Shown here piece by piece: positions 8,229-18,645 of a stretch of DNA of 64,000 nt. Source of the stretch: an uncultured Sphingomonadaceae bacterium. Lineage in GTDB: Bacteria > Pseudomonadota > Alphaproteobacteria > Sphingomonadales > Sphingomonadaceae. The stretch is taken from NCBI GenBank assembly GCA_947493195.1, contig CANLQG010000005.1, positions 248,001 through 312,000 of the forward strand, read 5' to 3'. Position 1 is the stretch's first letter, and every line of letters starts with the position of its first letter. Made by a program: the position numbers and the translations under genes. Below the pieces are notes generated by a model that saw only the letters and a list, made by a program, of their open reading frames with translations, was not told the DNA's origin and ran no database searches.

Positions 8229-9614
8229 CTAGTCCTCGTCGCCGTTACCGTTGCGCTCGTTCATGCCAAGCAGCTTCAGCTTGCGATGCAGCGCCGACCG
8301 CTCCATCCCGATGAAGCCCGCAGTTTTCGAAATATTTCCCGAGAAACGGCGGATCTGGATGCGCAGATACTCGCGCTCGAAACTTTCCCGCGCCTCGCGC
8401 AAGGGCACGCCCATCAGCGAGGAGATGCCCCCTCCCCCCTCGTCGGAGCTGCCAGTGATTTCGGGAGGTAGCATATCGGGCGTGATAGCGCTGAAATCCT
8501 CACGCGGGGCGAGTATCACCGTGCGTTCGATCACGTTGCGCAACTGGCGGACATTTCCGGGCCAGTCGTAGGCCTGCATGGCCGCAAGTGCCTCCGGCGC
8601 GACTGTGGGCGGCTCCAGCCCCTGCTCGCGCGCGTAACGGGTGAAGAAATGATCGGCCAGGGCCGGTATGTCGTCCCGGCGCTCCGACAGGGCCGGGATG
8701 TCGATGGGCACCACGTTGAGGCGGTAGAACAGATCCTCGCGGAAACGCTTCTCCTCGATTTCGCCCAGCAGGTCCCGCGCGGTGGAGGATACGACGCGAA
8801 CGTCCACGCCCACCTGCCGACTGCCGCCGACACGCACGAAGCTCTGGTCGGTCAGCACGCGCAGGATGCGGGCCTGGGTGCTTTCCGGCATGTCGGCCAC
8901 TTCGTCGAGATAAAGCGTACCGCCATCGGCCATCTCCAGCAGTCCGGGGCGCACCAGCTTGCCATCGGCCTCCTCCCCGAACAGCTCGTGCTCGAACCGC
9001 TCCGGCGTGATGCGGGCGGAATTGACCGTGACGAAAGCCTTGTCGGCACGCGGGCTCCAAGCGTGGAGAAGCCTTGCGGCCACTTCCTTGCCCGCCCCTG
9101 CCGGGCCGCTTACCAGCACACGGCTGCCGGTGTTTGCCACGCGCTTCAACGTGGCGCGCACGGCATTGATGGCGCTGGAGTTGCCGGTGAATTCGTCGGT
9201 ACTCGCCATCCCTTCGCGCAGTCGCTCGTTTTCGCGGCGCAGACGCTCGGTTTCGGTTGCACGCGCGACGAGGTGCAACAGCTTCTCCGCCTCGAACGGC
9301 TTTTCGATGAAATCCATCGCTCCTCGGCTGACCGCGGATACGGCGGTATCGACATTGCCGTGGCCGGAGAAGATGATGACCGGCAGGTTGGGCTCGCGCT
9401 GCTTGACGGCATCCAGTACTTCAAGCCCGTCCATCGGGCTGCCGTGCAGCCATACGTCGAGCAGGACGAGGCTGGGTCGACGCTCATCGATCATGGCCAG
9501 CGCACTGGCGCTGTCGCCAGCGGTGCGGCAGTCATAGCCTTCGTCGCTGAGGACGCCGGCGACAAGATCGCGAATGTCGCGTTCGTCGTCGACGACCAGG
9601 ATATCGAGTGCCAT
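8229..9614 (-). CDS. ntrX: NtrX nitrogen/redox response regulator (sigma-54 AAA+ family)
   Basis: A 461-residue response regulator. The receiver domain has acidic residues at 9-11 and phosphoacceptor D53. A linker helix precedes the AAA+ domain (P-loop SGPAGAGKE about 169-177; Walker B GGTLYLDEVADMP). The C-terminal Fis-type HTH reads NISKTAGFIGMERSALHRK. The GAFTGA sigma-54 contact loop is missing (ELFGEEADGKLVRPG instead), as is usual for alphaproteobacterial NtrX, so it probably does not activate sigma-54 directly. It lies 20 bp after ntrY, its cognate kinase gene. Confidence 0.94.
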   Translation of the reverse strand: MALDILVVDDERDIRDLVAGVLSDEGYDCRTAGDSASALAMIDERRPSLVLLDVWLHGSPMDGLEVLDAVKQREPNLPVIIFSGHGNVDTAVSAVSRGAMDFIEKPFEAEKLLHLVARATETERLRRENERLREGMASTDEFTGNSSAINAVRATLKRVANTGSRVLVSGPAGAGKEVAARLLHAWSPRADKAFVTVNSARITPERFEHELFGEEADGKLVRPGLLEMADGGTLYLDEVADMPESTQARILRVLTDQSFVRVGGSRQVGVDVRVVSSTARDLLGEIEEKRFREDLFYRLNVVPIDIPALSERRDDIPALADHFFTRYAREQGLEPPTVAPEALAAMQAYDWPGNVRQLRNVIERTVILAPREDFSAITPDMLPPEITGSSDEGGGGISSLMGVPLREARESFEREYLRIQIRRFSGNISKTAGFIGMERSALHRKLKLLGMNERNGNGDED

Positions 9615-9634
9615 TCAGTGCTCTCCTGCAAAAA

Positions 9635-11863
9635 TCATTCGGCCGCTTCGCTTTTCTCATCCAGGTCACCCGGATGCACGGCGAAGCGTAGTGTTGCCTT
9701 GGTGCCGCCCTCCGGAAGGGCAGCGAATTCGAGATCTCCGGCGTGTTCCTCGACGATCTTCTTCACGATGGCGAGGCCGAGCCCAGTGCCCTTCTCTCGC
9801 GTGGTAACGTATGGCTCCATCACGTTTTCGCCGCCCTGCGGCAGGCCAATGCCGTTGTCGGTAATGGCGATCTCGATGTGCTCGCCATCGCGTCTCATCG
9901 CAACATTGATGCGCCCGCGCCAGTCGACTGGCGCGTCGGGACTGCGCGCATCCACCGCCTCGGCAGCGTTCTTCAACACATTGGTCATCGCCTGGCCAAC
10001 CTGGTGCCGGTCACATTCCACTGGCGGAATGTTGTCTCCGGCGGAGAAGCTGTAAGTTATCTCGGGGTGCGCGACCTCCTGCAGGAACAGCGCCTGCCGC
10101 ACCAGGTCGACGGCATCCTCGCTGCGGAAAACAGGTTTCGGCAGACGGGCAAAGCTGGAGAACTCGTCCACCATCTTGCGCAGGTCTCCCACCTGCCGGA
10201 TGATCGTGCCGGTCAGTTCATCGAAAAGTTCGACATCCTTTTCGATCTGCTTCGAATAGCGCCGCTTCAACCTCTCGGTCGCCAGCTGGATCGGTGTGAG
10301 CGGGTTCTTGATCTCGTGCGCGATGCGGCGCGCCACGTCGGACCAGGCCGCCTGCCGCTGGTCGAGCAACTGGCGGGTGATATCCTCGAAGGTGATCACA
10401 TATCCACCGGCGTCGGGGGCCAGCTGTACCGCCAGCGTCAGCAATTCGCCGCGGCGGCTGAACTGGATGATTTCTCCCATCGAGCCTTCGTTGACCAGTT
10501 TGGCCAGCGGCGGGGCAACCTCCTCCAGCGGCACGTTGACCGGGACGGGGCCTTCGCGATCGAGCAGGAGGCGCTGGGCAGAATTGTTCATCAGCTGGAT
10601 GCGCCCTTCCCCGTTGATCGACACGATACCCGCCGTGATCGATTGCAGAACCGCCTCGATAAATGCGCGCCGTTCGTCGAGCTGCCTGTTCGCGCCCAGC
10701 AGGGCATCGGTCTGGCGCTCGATCTGCGCGCTCATCCGGTTGAACGCTCGGTTGAGCAGGCCGATTTCGTCCTGCCCCGTGCGTCCGGATACGCGCATGG
10801 CATAATTGCCCGCGCCGATTTCCTGCGCCACTTCTGCCAATTCGGCGAGGGGTTTTACCTGACGGTCGGCAAAGCGCAGCGCGGCCCAGACCGCCAGTGC
10901 CACCAGTGCCAGAGACACGCCGAACAGGGCAAAGTTGAACTGCAACTGCAGCACCCGGGCGCGCTCGGTCAGATCATCGTAGGCACCCGCCACGTTCTGC
11001 GCCTGGCGGTAGAGCCGCGCCGCTTCAGGCCGTGCGTCGCGGGCGACGTAGACATACAGGTCCAGCTCGCGGTCCAGCATGGCCGTGGCTTCGGTGCGTT
11101 CGGGAGAGGACGACACGGTGAACGGCTGGCCTTCGCGCAAAGGCTCCACCACGGAGTTGCTGATGCGCTGGCGCTCACGGTCGTCTTCCGGGTCGGCAAG
11201 GGCGATCAGCCGGTATTCGCCGTCGCCGGTGAGGCGGATGATCGCCGCCTCGCTCAGCTCGCGCGAGTAGGCCTGGTTGTAGAGCTGATCGATGAATTCC
11301 ACGCTGGCGACCGGCACGTTCTGCATCACGAACCGCATGTCGCCAGCCATGGCGACGGCGTTATTGCCCACGCCGCGCAGGTTCTCGTCGTAGTAACCTT
11401 CCGCCAGATTATTCGCATTCTCAAGGATGCCGCGCGAATCGTCACTGAACCAGAACTGCACTCCGGACTGGAAGAGGATCGAGGCGAACACCGCCACGAT
11501 CAGCGTCGGGATTGCGGCGAGGAGGGAGAAGAAGAATACCAGGTTCACGTGCAGGCGGGCGGTGGTGCTGCCGGCCCTGCGGATGGCAATGCGGCGGCCC
11601 CACAGGACAATCAGGCCAAGGGCTGGCAGCAAGGTGCCCACCAGAAGCATTGCCGCCTGCCAGGAAGGGATCGGCTCGCCATCGCTTGGGCGGCCTGCCA
11701 GCGTGAACCACACGGTCAGGACCATCAGCGCCAGCGCCACGTAGCAGAGCACTTCGAGCCAGAAGAAGAGGTTCAATTTGCGTGAAGCCACAGCCGCGCG
11801 GCGCAGGAAGCGCGAGCGTTTGGAGGCAGTTTCCGCCGCTTCGGAGTGTGGCGCTTCTGTCAC
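9635..11863 (-). CDS. ntrY: NtrY sensor histidine kinase
   Basis: A 742-residue membrane kinase. Three membrane helices are seen near residues 31-57, 70-89 and 104-131. A periplasmic sensor region follows (about 135-305), then a fourth helix (about 308-330), HAMP, a PAS domain (about 395-495), HisKA with phospho-acceptor H516 in RIAHEIKNPLTP, and a HATPase_c domain with DNGIGLPQGG and GTGLGLAIV. It partners NtrX in nitrogen and redox signalling in alphaproteobacteria. It follows ntrC after 57 bp and precedes ntrX by 20 bp. Confidence 0.94.
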   Translation of the reverse strand: MTEAPHSEAAETASKRSRFLRRAAVASRKLNLFFWLEVLCYVALALMVLTVWFTLAGRPSDGEPIPSWQAAMLLVGTLLPALGLIVLWGRRIAIRRAGSTTARLHVNLVFFFSLLAAIPTLIVAVFASILFQSGVQFWFSDDSRGILENANNLAEGYYDENLRGVGNNAVAMAGDMRFVMQNVPVASVEFIDQLYNQAYSRELSEAAIIRLTGDGEYRLIALADPEDDRERQRISNSVVEPLREGQPFTVSSSPERTEATAMLDRELDLYVYVARDARPEAARLYRQAQNVAGAYDDLTERARVLQLQFNFALFGVSLALVALAVWAALRFADRQVKPLAELAEVAQEIGAGNYAMRVSGRTGQDEIGLLNRAFNRMSAQIERQTDALLGANRQLDERRAFIEAVLQSITAGIVSINGEGRIQLMNNSAQRLLLDREGPVPVNVPLEEVAPPLAKLVNEGSMGEIIQFSRRGELLTLAVQLAPDAGGYVITFEDITRQLLDQRQAAWSDVARRIAHEIKNPLTPIQLATERLKRRYSKQIEKDVELFDELTGTIIRQVGDLRKMVDEFSSFARLPKPVFRSEDAVDLVRQALFLQEVAHPEITYSFSAGDNIPPVECDRHQVGQAMTNVLKNAAEAVDARSPDAPVDWRGRINVAMRRDGEHIEIAITDNGIGLPQGGENVMEPYVTTREKGTGLGLAIVKKIVEEHAGDLEFAALPEGGTKATLRFAVHPGDLDEKSEAAE

Positions 11864-11920
11864 GTTGCAGGCTTACAACAACGCTGTTGCAGCTTTGCAA
11901 GTTAAAAGCGCTGTAATCCC

Positions 11921-13330
11921 CTAATTGCGCGAGAAACTGTCCGGATCAATCTCCAGTTCGGACAGTCGCTTGCGCAGGGTGTTACGGTTTATGCCCAGCA
12001 GTTGTGCCGCCCTCAGCTGGTTGCCGCCGGTGCGCGAAAGGGCGTGGCGGAACACTGGACGCTCCAGTTCTGCCATGGCTTCGTGATAGAGATTGCCCGG
12101 CGAGAACTGGCTTTCCCGCAGCCAGCCGTCAACGGCAGAGCCAATGTCCTGCGGCGATGCCTCCCCGCCCTTCGCCGGAGATGTATCTAGCAACGAGCGC
12201 ACCGTTGCCGCGTCGATCACATCCTCTCGCGACAACAGCGCCGCGCGATAGACGAGGTTCTGCAGTTCGCGCACGTTCCCCCGCCACGGTTGCTGCGCCA
12301 GCAACTGCGCGGCATCCTCTCCCAGCGAACGCCGTGGCAGCCCCTCGTTGGCCGCGCGGGACAGGAAGTGCAGCGCGAGCGGCGCGATGTCGGTGGTACG
12401 GTCGCGCAGCGGCGGGAGTTTGATCGGCACTACGTTGAGCCGGTAATAGAGATCCTCGCGAAAATCGCCGGCTGCGATGAGGGGCAAAAGGTCGCGGTTG
12501 GTCGCCGCGACGATACGGACGTTCACCGCGATTTCCTCGCTGCCGCCCACCCTACGGATGCGACCCGATTGCAGCGCACGAAGGAGCCGGGTCTGCGCTT
12601 CTGCCGGCATGTCGCCGATTTCGTCGAGGAACAGCGTGCCGCCATGCGCCTGCTCGAACTTGCCGATATGGCGGGCGGTGGCCCCGGTGAATGCGCCCTT
12701 CTCGTGCCCGAACAATTCGCTTTCGATCAGTTCGCGCGGGATGGCGGCGGTATTGACCGCGACGAAGGGGCCTTGCTTGCGGGCACCCAGTTCGTGGATG
12801 GCTTCGGCCACCAATTCCTTGCCCGTTCCGCTCTCCCCCAGCACCAGCACGGTAAGGTCGTTGCCAAGAACGCGGGTGATCAGGCGATAGACCTCCTGCA
12901 TGGCCTGGCTGCGCCCGATCAGCGGCAGTCCCTGAGCCGCAGCCTCCTCGCCGATCATGCCGGTCTTGCGGCTATCGACGGCCTGGCGCGTTGCCCGCAC
13001 AAGTTCGTTGAGATCGAAGGGCTTGGGAAAATATTCGAAAGCGCCGCGCTCGGTCGCGCGCACTGCAGTATCGAGGGTGTTCTGCGCGGAGAGGATGATC
13101 ACCGGCATCTCCGGATACCGCTCGCGCACGGCGCCCAACGTTTCGATACCGTCGCCGTCCAGCAACATCACATCGGTCAGCATGACACCGTAATCGCGCT
13201 GCTCCAGCGAAGCATCGCGGCCAGCCACGGTGTCGCAGGTGTCGACCTCGAACCCCTCGTCCTCCAGCGCCACACGGATGACCGTGGCGATCGCGTTGTC
13301 GTCTTCTACCAGCAAGGCGTGGTGAGCCAT
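11921..13330 (-). CDS. ntrC: NtrC nitrogen regulator, sigma-54 activator
   Basis: A 469-residue response regulator counted from ATG at 13330 (MAHHALLVEDD). Upstream in-frame codons add 19 residues without similarity. The receiver has phosphoacceptor D53. The AAA+ domain contains GESGTGKE (165-172), an intact GAFTGA loop at 212-217 and Walker B GGTLFLDEIGDMP. The C-terminal Fis HTH reads QLRAAQLLGINRNTLRKRL. Phosphorylated NtrC remodels sigma-54 holoenzyme at nitrogen-assimilation promoters. It lies 17 bp after ntrB. Confidence 0.95.
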   Translation of the reverse strand: MAHHALLVEDDNAIATVIRVALEDEGFEVDTCDTVAGRDASLEQRDYGVMLTDVMLLDGDGIETLGAVRERYPEMPVIILSAQNTLDTAVRATERGAFEYFPKPFDLNELVRATRQAVDSRKTGMIGEEAAAQGLPLIGRSQAMQEVYRLITRVLGNDLTVLVLGESGTGKELVAEAIHELGARKQGPFVAVNTAAIPRELIESELFGHEKGAFTGATARHIGKFEQAHGGTLFLDEIGDMPAEAQTRLLRALQSGRIRRVGGSEEIAVNVRIVAATNRDLLPLIAAGDFREDLYYRLNVVPIKLPPLRDRTTDIAPLALHFLSRAANEGLPRRSLGEDAAQLLAQQPWRGNVRELQNLVYRAALLSREDVIDAATVRSLLDTSPAKGGEASPQDIGSAVDGWLRESQFSPGNLYHEAMAELERPVFRHALSRTGGNQLRAAQLLGINRNTLRKRLSELEIDPDSFSRN

Positions 13331-13347
13331 GCCTTTCCCCTCCTGAA

Positions 13348-14412
13348 TCAGCGCGCCACGGGCAGGTGGATACGGAAATGCGTCCACCCCCGGGCATCGT
13401 CGCGTTCGTGGCTTACACGGCCGTCCATGTCGCGCACCAGTTTCTGCACAAGCGCCAGCCCCAGCCCCTGCCCGTTCGTCTTGCTGGAGACGAAGGGCTC
13501 GAAAATGTCGTCGCGGATCGCCGGGTCGACGCCGGGTCCGTTGTCGCTGATGGTAATCTCGATCGGTAACTTGACCGGCCTGCCCAGGCGGATGACGTTC
13601 ATCACCATGCCGCTGACGAACCGCGTGCGTACCGTCACCTGCGGGGCGACGCTGTCGCCGCAGGCATCGCAGGCATTGGCCATCAGGTTCACCAGCACCT
13701 GCACCAACGCGCCTTCATTGGCGAGGACTGGCGGCAGCGACGGATCGAACTCCTCGCGCCAGGCGACGGTCGATGCGCTGGATATCCGTACGGTTTCGTA
13801 AGCCCGCCGGATCGCCTGATGCAGGATAACCGGCCCCACCGGTTCCGCGCGTTCGCGGCCAAGGCGCTGCATGCGATCTATCAGCTGGGCAATGCGATCG
13901 ACCTCGTCGGCAATCAGGTTTGTCAGCGCCTTTTCCGTGTCGCTAACCTTTCGTGCCAGCAGCTGAGAGGCCCCGCGAATGGCTGCCAGCGGGTTCTTGA
14001 TTTCGTGCGACAGAACGGCGGGACCGCGCAATTGTCCGCGCCGTTCGTGTTCCTCGAACCGTTCACCCTGGCTTGCATCGGACAGGGTCGCCATTCGCCA
14101 CCCCGGATAGTCGGACAGGGTCGAAACGGTGATATTCAGGCGCAGGTCGCGATTGCCGATACGGACATCCACGCCCCGGGCGACCAATTGGCGCTCCACG
14201 TCGTGAAGGCGGTCGACGATGCCGGGCTGATCGAAGGCGAGAAGTTCGAGGAACGACTTGCCCTCCATCCGCTTCAGGCTAAGCCCCAGCAGGCTCTCGG
14301 CAGCGGGATTGGCCTCCCGGATGACCTGTGCGGGATCGAGCAACAGCAATCCGAAGGACAGGCCGTGAAGCTGCTCACGCGCCGCGGGCAGCGCGGTATC
14401 CTCCTCGCTCAC
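13348..14412 (-). CDS. ntrB: NtrB nitrogen sensor histidine kinase/phosphatase
   Basis: A 354-residue soluble kinase with an N-terminal PAS domain (about 15-115), HisKA with H136 in [14 protein letters not shown], and HATPase_c with [18 protein letters not shown] and GLGLALVQ. It phosphorylates and dephosphorylates NtrC under control of PII protein. The ATG overlaps the dusB stop by 4 bp, so ntrB is translationally coupled to dusB, the classical nifR3-ntrB-ntrC arrangement. Confidence 0.95.
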   Translation of the reverse strand: MSEEDTALPAAREQLHGLSFGLLLLDPAQVIREANPAAESLLGLSLKRMEGKSFLELLAFDQPGIVDRLHDVERQLVARGVDVRIGNRDLRLNITVSTLSDYPGWRMATLSDASQGERFEEHERRGQLRGPAVLSHEIKNPLAAIRGASQLLARKVSDTEKALTNLIADEVDRIAQLIDRMQRLGRERAEPVGPVILHQAIRRAYETVRISSASTVAWREEFDPSLPPVLANEGALVQVLVNLMANACDACGDSVAPQVTVRTRFVSGMVMNVIRLGRPVKLPIEITISDNGPGVDPAIRDDIFEPFVSSKTNGQGLGLALVQKLVRDMDGRVSHERDDARGWTHFRIHLPVAR

Positions 14413-15431
14413 GCAGCCCGGCGCCTGAGGAAAGGTGCGTAGAACCGCTCGAGCTCACCCTTCACCTGTGCCGGGTCCTCGATGAAATTCACCTTGTTGC
14501 GGAAGTCGGCGCTGCCGTGCATCCCCTTGGTGTACCAGCCAAGGTGCTTGCGGGCGATTTTCACGCCAACGTCCTCGCCGTAATGTTCCAGCATGGCATC
14601 GTAGTGTTCGGCGACGGTTTCGTACTGCTCGTCGAAACTGGGGCTCTCCAGCATATCGCCGGTGTGCCACCAATGCATGACCTGGCCCAGCAGCCAAGGC
14701 CTGCCGTAGGCACCGCGCCCGATCATCAGACCGTCCGCGCCCGACTGTTCCAGCGCCTGCGCAGCATCGGGGATGGAGCAGATGTCACCGTTGACGATGA
14801 CGGGGATCGAAACCGCGTCCTTCACCTTGCGGATGAAGGACCAGTCGGCGCTGCCCTTGTACATCTGGTTGCGCGTGCGGCCATGGACTGTGATCATCTT
14901 CACGCCAAGGTCTTCGGCGATCCGGCTGAGTTCAGGGGCGTTGAGGCTGGCATGGTCCCAGCCCATGCGCATCTTGACCGTCACCGGCACAGACACGGCC
15001 TTTACCGTCGCTTCCATCAGCTTGGTCGCCAGGCCGACTTCGCGCATCAGGGCGCTGCCGGCCAACTGGCCCACCACCTTGCGCACCGGGCAACCGAAGT
15101 TGATGTCGATCACCGCAGCGCCGTTGTCTTCCTGCAGCTTGGCCGCCTCGCCCATGGAAACAGGGTCGCAGCCCACCAGCTGCATGGACACCGGTTCCTC
15201 GGTCGGATGCCATTCCGCCTTCTGGATGGACTGACGCGTTTCGCGGATGGCTGCCTCGCTGGCAATCATCTCGGTCACGTTGAGGCCCGAGCCATAGCGG
15301 CGCACCAGGGTGCGGAACGGCAGGTCCGTCACCCCGGTCATCGGCGCGAGCACGACCGGGCAATCGATCCGCACGGGGCCGATATCGATAGGCGTGATCG
15401 CCGGGGGGGAAGGAATTGCGTCTGCGCTCAT
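14409..15431 (-). CDS. dusB: tRNA-dihydrouridine synthase DusB (NifR3)
   Basis: A 340-residue FMN-dependent enzyme that reduces uridines in the tRNA D-loop. The TIM-barrel domain begins with [15 protein letters not shown]. Catalytic Cys114 lies in INFGCPVRK, followed by [11 protein letters not shown] and the FMN-phosphate motif VNGDI...[11 protein letters not shown]. It is the first gene of the dusB-ntrBC-ntrYX array and is divergent from ispDF with a very short shared upstream region. Confidence 0.95.
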   Translation of the reverse strand: MSADAIPSPPAITPIDIGPVRIDCPVVLAPMTGVTDLPFRTLVRRYGSGLNVTEMIASEAAIRETRQSIQKAEWHPTEEPVSMQLVGCDPVSMGEAAKLQEDNGAAVIDINFGCPVRKVVGQLAGSALMREVGLATKLMEATVKAVSVPVTVKMRMGWDHASLNAPELSRIAEDLGVKMITVHGRTRNQMYKGSADWSFIRKVKDAVSIPVIVNGDICSIPDAAQALEQSGADGLMIGRGAYGRPWLLGQVMHWWHTGDMLESPSFDEQYETVAEHYDAMLEHYGEDVGVKIARKHLGWYTKGMHGSADFRNKVNFIEDPAQVKGELERFYAPFLRRRAA

Positions 15432-15506
15432 GTCTCTGGTGCCTAAAATATAGGCAGGCGCATAGTGGATTGCGAGGACAGTCTCAAGCGGCTAGCGCGC
15501 TGCCCT

Positions 15507-16676
15507 GTGTCGATCTACCAATCCAATCCGCCCGAGCTGCCTTTCGCAGCGATCGTCGTCGCAGCCGGAAAAGGTACGCGGTCGGGACAGGTGGTGCCAA
15601 AACAGTTCGCGCCGTGGCGCGGGAAGCCGGTCGTGCGCCATTCGATTGATGCCTTGCGCGAAGCGGGCTGTCCTCACATCGTAATTGTCGCTCCTGCCGG
15701 AATGCACCAGATGGCGCGGGATGCGGCAGGTGCTACCGAAGGCCTGGTCGTGATCGATGGTGGGGCTACACGCCAGCAATCGGTTGCCGCGGGGCTGGAA
15801 GCGCTCGCCGACCATGGCTTCGAACGCGTGCTGATCCACGATGCTGCGCGTCCCGACTTGCCCGGCGAGGTAATCCGGCGGTTGCTATCAGGCCTGGAAA
15901 GCCGCGCGGGCGCAATCCCCGTTCTCCCGGTGGTGGATTCCATCATCGTCGCCGATGGCGAACGGATGGCCGCCGATGCAAGGCGCGAAACCCTGCGACG
16001 CGTGCAGACGCCGCAGGCCTTCCGCTTTACCGAGATACTTGCCGCCCACCGCGCCTGGCCGGGCGAGCCTGTGGCGGGGGACGATGCCCAGGTCTTGCGC
16101 GCGGCGGGCGGCGAGGTTGCTCTGGTCGACGGCGACGAGCGTCTGAAGAAACTCACCTTTGCGGAGGATTTCGTGACCGAGACTGCCCCTGCCCTGCCCG
16201 TGCGTGTCGGCATGGGGTACGATGTCCATCGCCTGGCAGCAGGCGAGGAACTGTGGCTGTGCGGACTGCAAGTCCCGCACGACAAGGGGCTCGCAGGCCA
16301 TTCCGACGCGGATGTTGGCCTTCATGCCGTGGTGGATGCCATTCTGGGCGCGATGGCGATGGGGGATATCGGCCAGCATTTTCCGCCCAGCGATCCCCAA
16401 TGGGAGGGCGCGCGTTCGGCGCAGTTCGTCGAACATGCGGTGAAACTTGCGGGCGATGCGGGCTATGTTGTCGGCAATGTGGACCTGACGCTGATCTGCG
16501 AAGCGCCCAAGATCGGCCCCCACCGCGAGGCCATGCAGGCAAGGCTGGCGGAACTGCTGGCCACTGCCGCTGGTTCGGTTAGTGTGAAGGCGACCACGAC
16601 AGAGAAACTGGGCTTTACCGGCCGCGGCGAAGGCATCGCGGCCCAGGCCGTGGCAACCATGGTGGCGAGAACATGA
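15507..16676 (+). CDS. ispDF: Bifunctional IspD/IspF isoprenoid enzyme
   Basis: A fusion of about 389 residues acting at two steps of the MEP pathway. Residues 10-225 are the IspD cytidylyltransferase (AAIVVAAGKGTRSG nucleotide loop, HDAARP). Residues 232-389 are IspF, MEcPP synthase, with the zinc ligands D239 and H241 in GYDVHR and the GHSDADVGLH motif. The start is uncertain. GTG at 15507 is used because it leaves 75 bp to divergent dusB; GTG at 15465 would add 14 residues. The stop overlaps pncC (ATGA). The IspDF fusion is common in alphaproteobacteria. Confidence 0.93.
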   Translation: MSIYQSNPPELPFAAIVVAAGKGTRSGQVVPKQFAPWRGKPVVRHSIDALREAGCPHIVIVAPAGMHQMARDAAGATEGLVVIDGGATRQQSVAAGLEALADHGFERVLIHDAARPDLPGEVIRRLLSGLESRAGAIPVLPVVDSIIVADGERMAADARRETLRRVQTPQAFRFTEILAAHRAWPGEPVAGDDAQVLRAAGGEVALVDGDERLKKLTFAEDFVTETAPALPVRVGMGYDVHRLAAGEELWLCGLQVPHDKGLAGHSDADVGLHAVVDAILGAMAMGDIGQHFPPSDPQWEGARSAQFVEHAVKLAGDAGYVVGNVDLTLICEAPKIGPHREAMQARLAELLATAAGSVSVKATTTEKLGFTGRGEGIAAQAVATMVART

Positions 16677-17170
16677 GCGATTTTCTGCTTCCCGACGATA
16701 TCGTAACTCTCGCCCGCCGCGTGGTGGAAGAGAATGCTGCGGCCGGACGCAAGATTGTTCTGGCCGAAAGCTGCACCGGCGGACTGGTCGCCGCGGCACT
16801 TACCGAGATTCCCGGCAGCTCTGCCGTGCTGGACCGGTCATTCGTCACCTATTCGAACGAGGCCAAGCAGGGCGAACTTGGCGTGGCGAGCGACATCATC
16901 GAAGCGTTCGGCGCGGTGTCGATCGCCTGCGTCTACGCCATGGCGCGCGGCGCGCTGGAGAACAGCGATGCGGACGTTGCAGTTGCGATCAGCGGTGTAG
17001 CGGGGCCAGGCGGCGGCAGCGACACGAAGCCGGTCGGCACCGTAGTGTTCGCGCGGCTGAAAAAGGGACAGGAAGATCCCGAAGCCGAGGATCGGTTATT
17101 CGAGAATACCGGTCGTTCCGGCGTGCGCCGTCAGGCCACGCTCTGTGCGCTCGAACTGCTGCTGCCGTAA
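16673..17170 (+). CDS. pncC: Nicotinamide-nucleotide amidase (CinA C-terminal domain protein)
   Basis: A 165-residue stand-alone CinA C-terminal domain that deamidates NMN to nicotinic acid mononucleotide. The catalytic Ser33 is in AESCTGG, and the SGVAGPGGG loop and GTVVFA strand are present. It starts at an ATGA overlap with ispDF. Its last 40 bp overlap the end of the convergent ratA-like gene, so neither gene has room for an intrinsic terminator. Confidence 0.9.
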   Translation: MSDFLLPDDIVTLARRVVEENAAAGRKIVLAESCTGGLVAAALTEIPGSSAVLDRSFVTYSNEAKQGELGVASDIIEAFGAVSIACVYAMARGALENSDADVAVAISGVAGPGGGSDTKPVGTVVFARLKKGQEDPEAEDRLFENTGRSGVRRQATLCALELLLP

Positions 17171-17592
17171 AGCTCTGCCGCGCGGGCCTCGAACGCGGTC
17201 ACCATCTTGCGGAAGGCGCGGTCGATGTACTGGCCGGCCAGCGTTTCGAACATGATGTTCTTGAAACTGAAATCCACGCAGAAATTGATCTCGCAACCAC
17301 CGTCCGGCAGGTCGCGGAAGGTCCAGTTGTTGTCGAGGTCGCGCAGGGGTCCGTCGACGTAGTGTACATGGATGCTGCTGGGGCGCTCCTTCACCACTTT
17401 CGAAGTGAACTTCTCGCGTAGCGCCTTGAATCCGACCAGCATGTCTGCCGTCATTTCGGTTTCACTGTCCTGCCGCACGCGGGTGGCGACCACCCAGGGA
17501 AGGAACTCGGGATACCTGTCTACATCGGCGACAAGGTCGAACATCTGCTCTGCCGTGTAGGGCAGGCGGTGCGTTTCGCGGATGGAGGGCAT
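17131..17592 (-). CDS. SRPBCC/COQ10-RatA family protein
   Basis: A 153-residue START-like protein beginning [20 protein letters not shown], the classic opening of the RatA/Coq10 family, with VADVDRYPEFLPW next. Relatives bind ubiquinone (Coq10) or were described as the RatA ribosome-association toxin. In alphaproteobacteria next to lipA the ubiquinone-binding chaperone role is the more likely, by inference. The start codon overlaps the lipA stop by one base. The 3' end overlaps pncC by 40 bp. Confidence 0.87.
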   Translation of the reverse strand: MPSIRETHRLPYTAEQMFDLVADVDRYPEFLPWVVATRVRQDSETEMTADMLVGFKALREKFTSKVVKERPSSIHVHYVDGPLRDLDNNWTFRDLPDGGCEINFCVDFSFKNIMFETLAGQYIDRAFRKMVTAFEARAAELYGSSSSSAQSVA

Positions 17593-18551
17593 CAGGCGCC
17601 CTTCCCTTGCTTCGCCCTCTGCTTTTCCAGCCGGGCTTCCCGCGCAGCGCGCATTTCGGCGAAATCGTCGCCGGCGTGATAGCTGGAACGGGTAAGCGGC
17701 GTGGCGGCGACCTGAAGGAAACCCTTGGCACGGGCGATGGAGCCGAAGGCGTCGAACGCCTTTGGCGTCACGAAATCCTCTACCTTGGCGTGCTTTGGCG
17801 TAGGCTGGAGATACTGGCCCATGGTGATGAAATCGACATCCGCGCTGCGCATGTCGTCCATCACCTGGTGCACTTCCAGACGCTGTTCGCCAAGGCCCAG
17901 CATGATGCCGGACTTCGTGAAGATCAGCGGATTGTGGCTCTTCACCTCTTCCAGCAACCGCAGCGAGGCATAATAGCGAGCCCCGGGCCGGATCGTGGGA
18001 TAGAGACGTGGCACGGTTTCGAGGTTGTGATTGTAAACGTCTGGCCCGGCTTCACAAATCGCCTCCACCGCTGCGCGCATCTTGCCGCGGAAATCGGGCG
18101 TCAGAATCTCGATCGTGGTGTTCGGTGTCTCGCGCCGCAGCGCCTGGATCACCTTCACGAACTGGTTCGCGCCGCCATCGGGCAGATCGTCGCGGTCGAC
18201 GCTGGTGATGACGATGTGTTCGAGACCCATCTTGGCTGCGGCGATGGCGGTATTCTCCGGCTCCATCGGATCGACCATGCGGGGCATGCCCGTTTTCACG
18301 TTGCAGAACGCGCAGGCGCGGGTGCAGACATCGCCAAGGATCATCACCGTGGCGTGCTTTTTCTCCCAGCATTCCCCGATATTCGGACATGCTGCCTCTT
18401 CACAGACGGTATTCAGGTTCAGGTCGCGCATCAGCTTGCGCGTTTCCTGATAACCCTTGCTGGTCGGGGCTTTTACGCGAATCCAGTCTGGCTTGCGCTG
18501 ACGGGCCGGGCGTTCTTCTTCCGGGGCGGGTGCAGATGAGAGGTCGTTCAT
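17592..18551 (-). CDS. lipA: Lipoyl synthase
   Basis: A 319-residue radical-SAM enzyme that inserts two sulfurs into octanoyl groups on lipoyl domains. Auxiliary-cluster cysteines C50, C55 and C61 lie in [13 protein letters not shown]. The radical-SAM CxxxCxxC is at C76, C80 and C83 (CTRACAFC). The GGANQF and GLGE motifs follow. It is upstream of and coupled to the ratA-like gene and divergent from the carbonic anhydrase. Confidence 0.97.
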   Translation of the reverse strand: MNDLSSAPAPEEERPARQRKPDWIRVKAPTSKGYQETRKLMRDLNLNTVCEEAACPNIGECWEKKHATVMILGDVCTRACAFCNVKTGMPRMVDPMEPENTAIAAAKMGLEHIVITSVDRDDLPDGGANQFVKVIQALRRETPNTTIEILTPDFRGKMRAAVEAICEAGPDVYNHNLETVPRLYPTIRPGARYYASLRLLEEVKSHNPLIFTKSGIMLGLGEQRLEVHQVMDDMRSADVDFITMGQYLQPTPKHAKVEDFVTPKAFDAFGSIARAKGFLQVAATPLTRSSYHAGDDFAEMRAAREARLEKQRAKQGKGA

Positions 18552-18645
18552 TGGCTGCCCACTTAGTGCTCTACCCTCGACTGGGCAACCCGCATGACCT
18601 TCAGCCCCCTTGCCGAATCTGGGAAATCACGGCAGCGATAGCCGC

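Noticed and set aside
8229..9614. NtrX without GAFTGA as a novel degenerate activator
   Set aside because: Loss of GAFTGA is typical of alphaproteobacterial NtrX, so it is a family trait.
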